In this document: piece after piece, positions 54,488 to 64,000 of the stretch
Position numbering within the stretch: the stretch's first letter is position 1
Layout: every line of letters begins with the position of its first letter
Assembly (NCBI GenBank): GCA_033807695.1
Contig: CM066300.1
Span: 5,146,001 to 5,210,000, forward strand
Direction: 5' to 3'
Origin: Daedaleopsis sinensis
Lineage: Eukaryota; Basidiomycota; Agaricomycetes; Polyporales; Polyporaceae
DNA: 64,000 nt
Notes under the pieces: generated by a model
Databases searched by the model: none
Told to the model about the DNA's origin: nothing
What the model saw: only the letters and a program-made list of their open reading frames with translations
Made by a program: the position numbers and the translations under genes

Positions 54488-55082
54488 GTCTGACGGAGAG
54501 AACTGTGGCAGGCGATAGTGGGAGTGGTATGTAGTCTCTAACAATGTTCGGTAAGAGCCTGTTTCCTGTGTCGAGCGTTTGCTGAATGACATGACATATA
54601 GATGCGCTTGTGCGTCCTGATACGAACATTCTGGCTTTTCAGTCTAGTCGAGCATGGAATAAACATTTCGCCACACGACTTAGGGGAGCACGACCTGCGC
54701 AGCTACGACAGGGCGCAGCATCAGATTATCTTTCGTTTTCCTTGCGTCGTTTGACTCGGCTCACTATGGCTAGTCATGCTGATATTGCTGTGCGAAGGAC
54801 AGAAGGGAGTTAAGCACATACTCGTGCAGAGGTCTCATGCCTGTCCGTGGAGCGGACGCGGTGCTCACTCCTCACCATGAGTAGTGTGGCGGTGAGTTAT
54901 GTATCATGAACCCGCTGCGCGCAAGGTATAAGTAGTCATGGTGGATGGAAAAGCTCTTCGTGCAGCTACGAATGACAACTCACAGCCTCAGTTCGGTAAG
55001 TAAGTCTTCGACATTGACTGTCACGGTCTGCGAGAAAGTGCTCACAAAGATTATCTCAGAACAAATATTTGGCCTGGGCAAT

Positions 55083-56168
55083 ATGTCGCGACCACTCCCC
55101 GTGCTCGAAGCTCCACTTCTTCGGCGTATTGTCAACGAGGCGTGGCTCACTGCCATCACATCCTTAGAATCATCATACGATCGCCGGCAGCTCTACTCGT
55201 CCCTCGCACGTGCCAACTCTGTCTTGTACGACATCGCGACGCGCCTTCCGCGTGTGCTTACAGGCACGGAGGACAACGTTGACCACTGCCCATTTGCCGC
55301 AATCTCGCCCGAGCCGCAAGATCGTCTACCTGCTTCTCCAGCATGAAGCCCTGCCGCCTCAAACGGGCCCCTTCTCCACCGGGGAGATCCCGAAGCTCGC
55401 TCTGACAGACAAGGACCTGTCCGAATTCTCGACGGTCGTCAAGGACTGCTCCTCCATTGTTGTCCGCTGCGCGCGAGCAGCAGTTCCAAGTCGCGAACGA
55501 CACATGGGCCGCCATCTACCGCACCCTCGACGCGTTCCCCTCGCTCCGCGCCATCCGCATCGACTACTACGTCCCACCGCTCTGCGAAGTCTTCTCCCAC
55601 GACAGCGCCGGGAAGAAGGTGCTCGAGGCCGTCTCCTCACCTGCTCGTCACGTCGCTCCGCGTCCCGCGCTCCGTTATGCGCCATGCCGAGCTCCCGGGC
55701 GATGCGGGGGTGTCAGACCAGGTCACCGCCGATGGGATGCGCGAGGCGTTCCCGGGCCTCCGGGAGCTGCATATCGTTGGGCTCGTGGACGTCCGCCATC
55801 TGCAGGTCCCGGACCAGGTCGACACGCTCGTGCTGGAGGCGTCGGCGCGCTGGATGCGGCACCACGCCTGGACGTTCCCCCAGTGGAGCATCGGCGCTGC
55901 GGTGCGTGTTGGCGCGATGGCTGCGAATATAAATCACGATTCTGCGGAGGAGGGCATGCCTGCGGCGAAGTCGAGGACGAGGATGAGGACGATTGTGGTC
56001 CTGACTGACACGGACGACCCGCAGCTGATGTTCTGGTGGGAGGAGACGAAGAGGGTATGTACTCAGCATGGGGTGCGGCCGATACGCAGCAGAAATTGCC
56101 CGCGTGTTGATGATACTAGAGATGTTCGTTCAAATTGTACAGCTACAAACCTGAACGTTCGTTGACGA
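55083..56168 (+). pseudogene. Frame-broken third relative of the tandem F-box-like genes
   Basis: Segments run through successive frames: VLEAPLLRRIVNEAWLTAIT from ATG 55083 (frame 3), RKIVYLLLQHEALPPQTGPF at ~55310 (frame 1), EQQFQVANDTWAAIYRTLDA at ~55480 (frame 2), then HLLVTSLRVPRSVMRHAELP at ~55637 (frame 3). The last segment continues through LRELHIVGLVDVRHLQVPDQ, VDTLVLEASARWMRHHAWTF and MRTIVVLTDTDDPQ. The architecture parallels the two paralogues, with SLDTVTLEAP and TIVVRTGTVDP at equivalent places. The last two shifts lie where the reading continues directly, so introns cannot explain them. Either it is a decayed gene or the sequence has errors. Confidence 0.6.
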
Positions 56169-56779
56169 ACTTCAATTGTATTCTACACCCAAAGTAACAG
56201 CAGAGCGAGTAAATTCGTTAGAAGCTCTCAAGGGTAGCAGTCTGTGGAGGGGAGACGACAACATGGGATAGTATTCTAATCTACATCGCTGGCGGGTACA
56301 GGTATAATATAAGCAGGTTTACGATACTTATGCGGGTGCACGAGACAGCGTGCATAGCGAGCTATAGAGGACAGTGGGATAGAGACCGTGGTGTAGAGAT
56401 GATGTGGTGCGAGGCGTGAGATGAGCGAATGCGAGCGAGACGAGGAATCGAGAGCGAGGATGTTGAGGAAGAAGGACGGATGTAGAGTTTGCGATATCGA
56501 CATGAGATGTTGGGATATGTGGAATGTGGAATCAACGATCCATAACAGATGGTGCCAGTGTATGTACGTGCAGAGTGGATGTCGATGAGAAGCGGGGTGT
56601 GGTATGCGGCGCGGAACGGTGGTAGTGGTGGGGTGTCGCGGGTGTACAATACAAGGATACATAGGTACAATAAATGACGAGTCTTGATTCGGTATAGCAC
56701 AGGAAAGCAGAAAGACATAGCGATAGCGTGATGCACGAATAGGCAGCAATAGGAGATATTTCGAAACCAAAAGCGATCA
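56169..56779. other. Convergent intergenic region
   Basis: AT-rich DNA between the frame-broken relative and the kinase stop. Short ORFs only. Confidence 0.55.
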
Positions 56780-59700
56780 TCAAGGCGGGTTTGGAGGTTG
56801 TGGCTCCCTCCGGAGTCTGCGCAGCGTCTCCTCGAGCTCTACGAAATTGTGAGAACGTACGCAGCCAGAAATATGCGGTCACTCACCAGCCATCTTCAGC
56901 GGCTTCGGCAAGAAATGGTCCATCCCTGCGGCCTTGCAATCTCCCTCGCTCTCTTGGGTAACGTTCGCCGTGAGCGCAATGATGGGCAAGTGGTCTGGCA
57001 ACTGTCCGCTCTGCTCGAGCTCACGGATTTGTTTCGTCGCTTCGAACCCGTCGAGCACTGCAGCATGTCAACGTCAACAGAACATTGAAGAAACATATCG
57101 AAGACACGAAAGAACACTCACCTGGCATCTGGCAGTCCATCAAACAGCATACAAAGTACGTCGTCTTGCGAAGCGCGTCAAGCGCCTCCTTCCCGTCGTT
57201 CGCGGTCGTTACCTCGTAGCCCAGCTTTTGCAGAACCCGACAGCCGAGCCGTTGATTGATCATGTTGTCCTCGACTAGCAGCACGTGCAGCTTCTCCGCG
57301 GGATTCGTGGTAGGCATTGTCGCAATCGACGGCGTGGTGCCCTCCGCCCGCCTCTGACCGTGCCCATTCCCGTGGATCTCCAGCTTCAACCGGTCCTTCT
57401 CCCTCAATAGCACAGGGGATGAGGCAGACACCTCTTGTTGACCCCCAGCCGTAGACGCAGTTTCCTTCTCGCCCCCATCTCTGTCTCCTGGTAAAGCGAA
57501 GCGCACCTTGGACTTCACGTGTGCGCCCAACCTCTCTCCCGGAGCCTCGACCCACTCCACAACCGTATGCATGATCACTGGCCTTTTGACCAGCACGACG
57601 TTCCGACCCTCGTGGAGATCCGGCTCAAGCGGCGCGAGGTCATTGATGTCGGAATGCACGATGAATACAGCAACTGACCCTGAGAAAGCAGGAGAAATCA
57701 TCAGGTTACGCAGTCCAGGCGAACTCGCGACAGTGTCTGAGTCCGTCCAGATGATGTCGACGTCCTGCGCGAGCTCGTTCGCAGGTAGCAGGTGGTCTCC
57801 AGGCAGCGCCGTGTATCCGTACTTCTTCCAGAGGCGAATGAACTGCTCCTGAGAGCGCGGGTCGCGGTACACAACTCTGATCCTCTTCGTGACCTGCTGC
57901 TGTGACTGTGGTTGTGGGGGTGTGGCTGGGGACGGCGAGCGCGAAGGAAGTGTGACCGGCAGCTGTACGGTGAAGGTACTGCCCTCGCCCTCAACGGACT
58001 CGACGTCCACAGTACCAGACATACGCTGGACGAGGTGCTTGACGATGCTGAGGCCAAGGCCGGTGCCTTGCCGATGTTGCCGAGTGAGTGATGTATCCGC
58101 CTGTCGGAAGGGTTCGAAGAGTACGCTGCGGAAGCTCTTCGGGATGCCGCAGCCGGTGTCGGAGACTTGTATGCAGATCTTCTCCGGGTCGCTCATGGAA
58201 ACAGACAGGGAGATGTAGCCTTGGTCGCAGAACTTCTGAGCGTTCGAGAGGAGCTGGGGAAGACATGAGCAAGCTGTCAACGCAGACGTCCTACTCGGAC
58301 TCACATTCATGAGGATCTAGAACGAGGATAACGAGTCAATAACTAGATAGCTACAGAGTGAAACAGTGAGCACTGACCCGGAACGCATAGGTTTCGTCGA
58401 GATATACAGCGTGCGGCACGTCCTTCGCAACCCATACGATGACGTCCACCGAAGGCGAGCCAGGTTGGATGCCACGAGCCTCGGTAATCTTCGCGATGTC
58501 TTCGATCATCTTCCGGACCTCCATATGCACCGGGCGTGCCGACAACTCCGCATTATTGCGGTCGAGCTACGTAAAGGTCAGATTCCATATTTTGATGTGC
58601 GACGATAGCGACATAACATGCCTTGCTGAAGTCTGGAAGAGGACGGGAATGAGTACGCAGGCTGATGACGGAGAAGAATGACGTACCCAAAACGTTGCCC
58701 GCGATGACGTTGATCGCATGGCACGCCTGCTGGATGCTCGTGACATACAGCGATTGCTCGTCCGTCAATTCCGTCCGCGCGAGCAACTCGCAGTAGCCGT
58801 TGACTGTATGCAGCGGGGTGCGTATCTGTTCATTGCGTCAGTGACGTCAGGATGTAAATATCCCGGACCGAGTACTGACCTCATGACTCGCGACGGAGAT
58901 GAACTGCTGCTTCAGCTCGATAGCTTGCTCCGCGGCCTCCTTCTCCGCCATGATTCGCCACAGGCGCCGCTTCGTCAGAATCATCTCTGCCATCTTGTTC
59001 CGCGCGGTTATCGCCGCGTGTGCAAGCATCGCGTTTGACACTACGCAAACCATGACAGCGATTCCAACGATCGTGAACGGCAGGAACGCAGGGTACCCAG
59101 GGTGCGGCGAAGGCGGGGAAAAGGTGTAAAATGTCGCAGCGGCCATTCCTGTGCATAAGTAACGGTGGTGTTAGCGGGCGGTTTAAGTGCCGTTTCGTCC
59201 CTACATACCGGTGTAGTGCATGCTACAGCAACCAGCGGCTGCGATGGTGCTGAAAGCCATCTGGCGCCCCAGGTTCGACTCCATGTGTGACATGAGCATG
59301 CAGCCAACGAAGCACACGGTGAACGCGGCTACGTAGGATAGCGCAACGATACGCAGGTCCCACGATATGCGTCCCATGGGGATCGTCATCGCCCACATCC
59401 CTGTCGGTCGTTGGGATTAGGTTCGACTTACGTGCGTATATAGATGAGGTGTGACAACTCACCACAGTAGTGCATGAAAGCTATCGCCGCCGCCCAAATG
59501 ATGGCGCGGACGAAGAGGAAGACGGTGATTGACCGGTAATGCATCTTCGCCCAATAGCTCCAATCAAATTTTGGCTCCGGCCGCTCCTTCGCGCGCGCTT
59601 TGATGCGCAGACGCGTCTCTCTACTGAGACCTGCACGTAATGGCTCGCCCCACGAGCTTGACGACGAGGGAGCTAGCGTCGTACCTGACAAGTTCCGCGT

Positions 59701-60724
59701 GAATGAGGACGAGTCAGAGCTGGATGAGGTTGATGTTTCAGTCCGGGTCGAATCGTAAGAAGGGCGAGGTGTGACTAATGCCAGTGCACGATGTAGGAGC
59801 CGATTACGTGAGGATCGTGCTGGCGATTTGCTGGAAGAGCGACAAGCTTCGGTACTAGAGAGCGAAGACCGCCGTCGTTCGGTGGGACCACGGGACGGAC
59901 CGCTTCCAGGAGTGACGAGCTCCGGCTGATGGCCTGACGCGTATGGAGGGCGCGAAGAGGTGCCATTGTCATCCTCGTCGCTGCTGCCCTCGTCGTCATT
60001 GTCTTGGCCAGGACCATCATCCATGGCCGTGGCAGTCGCGTGGTCTTCTGCGTCGGATGTTTGCAACGGTGCGTACCCACTCTCGAGGTCGGCCGTCTTA
60101 CGCCCGGTGAAAAGGTTCGCCAGAGAAGGAAAGAGGCCGCTGTTCAGCCTTGTGAGAGTTCGGATAGGAGCAGAGTTTTCGATCGTTTCCGTCGCATACG
60201 GGCTGGCGAGCGCCGCAAAAGTGAACAGGACAGCCACGACGGCTGACAGTATAGTCAAGGATAGGTCGAAACGGACTTCGGCATCCAGACGACAGGCAAG
60301 CATTCCGACTGAAAGTAGATGTTAGTGATGCTGAACTCGCGCACTGAGATGCTGCTCCGAAGTGCTGAGCAAACGGGAGCGTGTTCGTTCCGAAGGCGAG
60401 GGGTGCGGCGTGTGGGATAGGGAACACAAGCAGATTTACTGAACAAAATTTGAACTCACCGAAGTGCATGGACCAGATAGCGCAAAATCCAAACGCAATG
60501 CTCGCAAGGAAGGTCCAAACCCATTTGAGGACGGTGCTGCGGGTGTATTTCGCATGAATCATGATTTGCGTGCTTGTATATGCGCCGAGCCACGAGACGA
60601 GGTAGGAGAGCGCGACAAGCTGGAATTTGCACGAAATTAGGGAAGGACACGTTGACCAAGACTAAGAGCTCAGCGCTCACCTCCGGAGCCCATTGCGGTA
60701 CGAGCTCGCGCTCGGGGAGGGCAT
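56780..60724 (-). CDS. MHYT-domain hybrid histidine kinase
   Basis: This is a membrane-bound sensor kinase that autophosphorylates on His and passes phosphate to its own receiver. The likely ATG is 60722-60724 (MDALPERELVPQWAPE). MHYT-type membrane segments follow: SWLGAYTSTQIMIHAKYTRS, FGFCAIWSMHF then VGMLACRLD, a long Ser/acidic loop (~59640-60180), AIIWAAAIAFMHYCG, MSHMESNLGRQMAFSTIAAA and CCSMHYTGMAAATFYTF. The M-H-F/Y motifs may bind copper. The kinase core has the H-box SVASHEIRTPLHTVNGY, split by an intron at ~58820-58890, LLSNAQKF (N box), DTGCGIP (G1), FEPFRQ and GTGLGLSIVKHL (G2). A receiver-like region precedes the true receiver, which has VLLVEDNMINQR, the phospho-acceptor in CLMDCQMP, LTANVT and FLPKPLKM. 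The stop is TGA at 56780-56782. Confidence 0.92.
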
Positions 60725-63412
60725 CCATAACGAGGCCGTGGGCGACGAGGGCGACGGCGACGAGATGGGGGAGAACGTGGTGGTAGATGAAAGGAAGGAG
60801 GCGCGTTGTGGTCAAGGATGGCGACGGGACTGCCCCCGGCGTCGACAGCCATCCAATTGGCATCCAACATGGAGGTGTGCCTTCGACAGCGGGTGCAAAC
60901 AAGTACATGACGTCATGATGACTAAGCTGCTGCTTCCTCGCCAACACGTCACAGATAGGCGCCCCTGTCTTGCCACAACACCGTATCATCTCAACCTGCT
61001 GCTGGCAACTTACTTAAGTATCTTAGTATCTGCGAGGCGGATCGATAATTACTCAGGTGGCACAGGCTCTTGTTCTGTCTCAAATCAACTATGTCTTTCT
61101 GGCTCGCGAAAGCGATTCTCCTAATCGTTGCTTGTGGTTATGTGCCGGCCGCCACTGCCACTGGTGGATTGAATCTCTGTACAGCTCCAAGTTGACGCCA
61201 CTTCACCACTACTCCAACTTGTGGACTCGTATAGGACCAAGTTCGCGACCGCCACTCGTAACCGGTATGTTAACCACCGCCAAGCCAGCAATCGAGCATA
61301 TGTCTAGCCATGGTCGACGTCTACCCTCTCGAGCTTAGATATTTTGGTTCACTTTCAAGACTGTCCCTCCACGTTTAGCCCAGGCCGCTCTAGCTCCTCT
61401 GGGACCTTCTAATTGTATATATATCACGCCTACTATCGTCGCCTGGATGGGATCCCACTCGGTCTTCCAATCCGTGCCTTACTGGCAAGTTACTGCTCAT
61501 TCACGGCAGCGGCACATCACTCTACACCCGTTTTCCGTGACGCTCATAAACCTACGACTGCACCCGTGACACGCTCTAGAATGTGCCGGGAGCTGTTCTG
61601 AACAAGATTGTGCCACAGCATGCACATTATCCCGACCGGCACTCCGCGACTTCACGCGCGGCACGGCGCTCCTCCTCCAATCGTCCCCCGACAACCTCGA
61701 GCCCGTGTACGAGCCGAGCTACGAACCGTTGCAGCGTTGTTCCGCTGCCGTAGTCGAGATTACGGCGCCGGCAGGGCGGCAAGTGCGTGGTACCTCTATT
61801 CACTGCGTCTCCGCGTTTCGTCATAGATTTAATCAAATGTCCGTTCGCAGGGAAGTGACAAAAGGCCCGGCATCCCCGGTTAGCACTCACCCAAAGCCAT
61901 CCAGAATACAAATGACTCGGAGCGCGACTCCAAGAATTACGACAGCGTTTATCCATATCCGAATGACGCCGCAGGATCAGCAAGCCTGAGGGTAACAAGT
62001 GGCAATGCCCAACCATATACTGTCTCAACACGCGGGGCCAGGGCCCGGTACCGACTCGGACTCGGATGCGCCGTCAGCTTCCCACGAGCTCCGACTGACG
62101 TCGCACACGCTTCGTTCGCCCTCCTTCTGCGCGAATGAGTAGTCAGAGTCCTACAAGGTCGTGCCCCGAGGAGCACCCTCTCCTCATGCGGCTCGAGGCC
62201 ATCCTCGCCACACAGCAGACGCACAGGGACACGCTAATCCCGGCACGCGCGGTGTTTTTGTGCCGGAGGGCGCAGTACTTACTGTCTCGGTCCAGCCACT
62301 ATCCGAGTCCTCAGGCTGGAGCTCGCATCGTAGGGCGAGGCTTTCTAGTGCTGCCGCGATCAGAATCCCGATTTACGCACAGCTCGAACGCGTCATGATC
62401 ATTGGAGACACCGTCTCTGATTGCAACATGCAAAACACTGTCTATCAGATAGACAACATAATTGGCAGCATACTTATGACTGTAATAGCGTTAAGTGCGA
62501 TGATCGGTATCGTTCAGGTTCCTAATCCGGTTATGTTAGCGCCGGCTCATTTCTTTCTTCCACCACCATCCAAATCGAATCTACCCACCTCTCGCTCGAG
62601 AAATTCCCCTGCTAAAATACCTTGATTTACAAGCATCTTACACTATCACTCCCGGATCTGATCTGCGACACCTCGTTCTACGACTGGGCGGCGAGGCGTG
62701 GCGCTGTGCACAGACTGATGACCTGCCGGATGCTGGGGAAGCAAGGTGCGGTGTCATCTCAGCTGGTGCGTTACGCCTCGACGTATTCTGCGCATTAGCT
62801 CCTGCGCAGTTGCCACGTCCGCGCTACTTCTCATATCAAAGTTGGTATTTTCCAGGCTCATCATCTCCGACAGACATCTGAGTAAGCGTACTACGAAGAA
62901 GCACACCTTGCGGATTGCTTCCGCCCGTTTCCATTCGACCATAGCACACTACTACCGTGCACACATATCCCGGATACATCATCTCGTCCCAAAATACCAC
63001 CGCTCGGTAAGCCTGTTATAAAGCGTGATCATCTTAGACCTCTGATTGACCGCCAGCCCGAATCTCTCTCACCTCTCAGCACACGATGGGGGTTTTACCG
63101 CTCGGGTGGGTCCGCGGCACGCGCATGTGCCAGTAGAAGAGCTGATTTAGAACACAAGGCTGTGTCACACGGTCTCATCGGTGTGGTTCAATGCTGCTCG
63201 GCCAGGTGTGTCCCGTGCTGTGTGCCCCAGTACAGTACTGGAAATTCAACGCAGAGTTATATAGAGCACTGCAGAGTTCCACGGCGGTTCGTCATCCTTC
63301 TTTTTTCACTTCAGAGGGCTTACTCACTAGCTCACTTCGTCTTCGTACTGCGCCAACGCCCATCATCGGCTATACCCTAAACTTCGATATCCAGGACTAA
63401 GGCAAGACCAGC
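60725..63412. other. Intergenic, gene-poor
   Basis: 2.7 kb with no gene I can support. A stretch at ~61660-61850 can be read as TALLLQSSPDNLEPVYEPSY and PLQRCSAAVVE, and another at 62240-62330 as GVFVPEGAVLTVSVQPLSES. Neither extends into a plausible model. They may be relics. Confidence 0.45.
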
Positions 63413-64000
63413 ATGTCTTCCCGTTTCTTTGCTGCTCTCTTTGTCTCCCTTCTTGCGAGTGCCTCGCTCGGCGCGGCTGGGTTACTCCTGGATCGCGGGA
63501 CGAAGCTGCTGACGCTGTTGCCATCCCTCAATCCGTCTGGTGCGGTGTTCTGTGAGTACACGTATTTTTTGGTGGCGAATAGATTGCTGATTCATAGTCA
63601 GTCATGACCAACGAGCCCGACGAGAATGTGGTCATAGCCGCTAGCATCGACCGCGACGGGTCTCTGGTGAGCGATGCAGCTTTGAAGCATCCTCCGTTCT
63701 ATATCGACACCGATAATCTGATTTTAATGTTCTTCAGCGACTCGACCGAGCCGTATCCACGGGTGGAAGTGGAGCTCATGGAATCTCGGACCCCATCGGT
63801 GCGGACGGGCTCTTTGCACAGAGCGGTATCAAGGCTTCACAGAAAGGGCAAGTGCTTGCGACTGTGAATGTGAGTCATTCGTCTTCGTCTTGCGCCCCTC
63901 TTTCCCTAATGGAAGACTCTTCGCCGTTAGCCGGGATCGAACACTATCTCGCTCTTCTCGATCAACCCGAAGGTGCCCACGAACATCCAGCAAATCGGAA
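63413..64000 (+). CDS. Secreted lactonase/carboxymuconate-cyclase-like beta-propeller protein, 3' truncated by window
   Basis: Four exons fit the frame: 63413-63551, 63602-63666, 63738-63869 and 63931 to the edge. The first codes a signal peptide (MSSRFFAALFVSLLASASLG). The mature start then reads VFFMTNEPDENVVIAASIDR, RLDRAVSTGGSGAHG, ADGLFAQSGIKASQKGQVLA and PGSNTISLFSINPKVPTNIQ. The order 'MTNEP ... AVSTGG.GAHG ... DGLF.Q..IKAS ... GSNT.SLF.INP' is that of secreted fungal proteins annotated as 3-carboxy-cis,cis-muconate cyclase or lactonase-like seven-bladed propellers. The true substrate is usually unknown. The second intron (63667-63737) can be misread as coding. The gene runs off the right edge. 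Confidence 0.85.

Larger units (their letters stand above)
52750..54890 (+). repeat. Tandem duplication unit 2
   Basis: Direct-oriented relative of 49960-52385, with small insertions and deletions. It covers the second paralogue and both flanks, so the duplication is of genomic DNA. Confidence 0.8.

Noticed and set aside
53480..54592. 370-residue ORF antisense to paralogue 2
   Set aside because: Same reason; it is a shadow of the duplicated sense gene.
62135..62625. Overlapping plus-strand ORFs in the gene-poor 3' region
   Set aside because: No domain motif, no consistent splice chain and no start context that stands out.
1..64000. CRISPR arrays, bacterial-type operons, rRNA
   Set aside because: The window is eukaryotic, with spliced genes throughout; no regularly spaced repeats or rRNA-like sequence were seen.

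Overview
This window is nuclear DNA from a filamentous basidiomycete, most likely an Agaricomycete close to the polypores (inference). The signs are GC-rich coding DNA, many introns of about 50-60 nt with GTRNGY/CTNAY/YAG signals, several F-box/LRR-like singletons, 7-TM proteins of the DUF6534 type, an MHYT hybrid histidine kinase and a two-ORF non-LTR retrotransposon. All intron-containing gene models were built by hand from splice consensus and reading frame. Exon ends are exact only where coordinates are given in the entry.

Layout. 0-4 kb: a divergent pair, an acidic membrane-anchored protein (-) and a membrane-anchored protein with a weak lipid-transfer-like look (+). 4.3-8.9 kb: an ISWI chromatin remodeller (+). 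9.6-11.5 kb: an F-box/LRR-like protein (-). 14.43-20.45 kb: an apparently full-length, two-ORF non-LTR retrotransposon (-) with 13-bp target-site duplications and a TATC-repeat tail. 20.7-22.7 kb: epsin (+). 23.4-24.7 kb: a dienelactone hydrolase (+). 26.7-29.1 kb: a DUF6534-like membrane protein (+). 30-31.7 kb: an unidentified helical protein (-). 32.4-34.1 kb: ATG101 (-), with a 23-nt microexon. 34.45-34.80 kb: a MITE-like inverted-repeat element. 34.9-39.2 kb: two F-box-like genes. 39.8-46.3 kb: the cohesin loader MAU2/SCC4 (-) with a decayed copy of part of itself on one side and a decayed copy of the neighbouring F-box gene on the other. 46.6-49.2 kb: a second DUF6534-like gene (-). 50-56.2 kb: a tandemly duplicated pair of F-box-like genes and a third, frame-broken relative. 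56.8-60.7 kb: the MHYT hybrid histidine kinase (-). 63.4 kb to the right edge: a secreted lactonase/cyclase-like beta-propeller protein, cut by the window.

The genes do not form one pathway. Conserved cell-biology genes (ISWI, epsin, ATG101, MAU2) sit among fast-evolving lineage-specific families. The main structural theme is recent turnover: one retrotransposon, one MITE-like element, reciprocal pseudogene fragments around MAU2 and a tandem F-box-like duplication. I found no CRISPR, rRNA or convincing tRNA, and no sign of a new defence or biosynthetic system.
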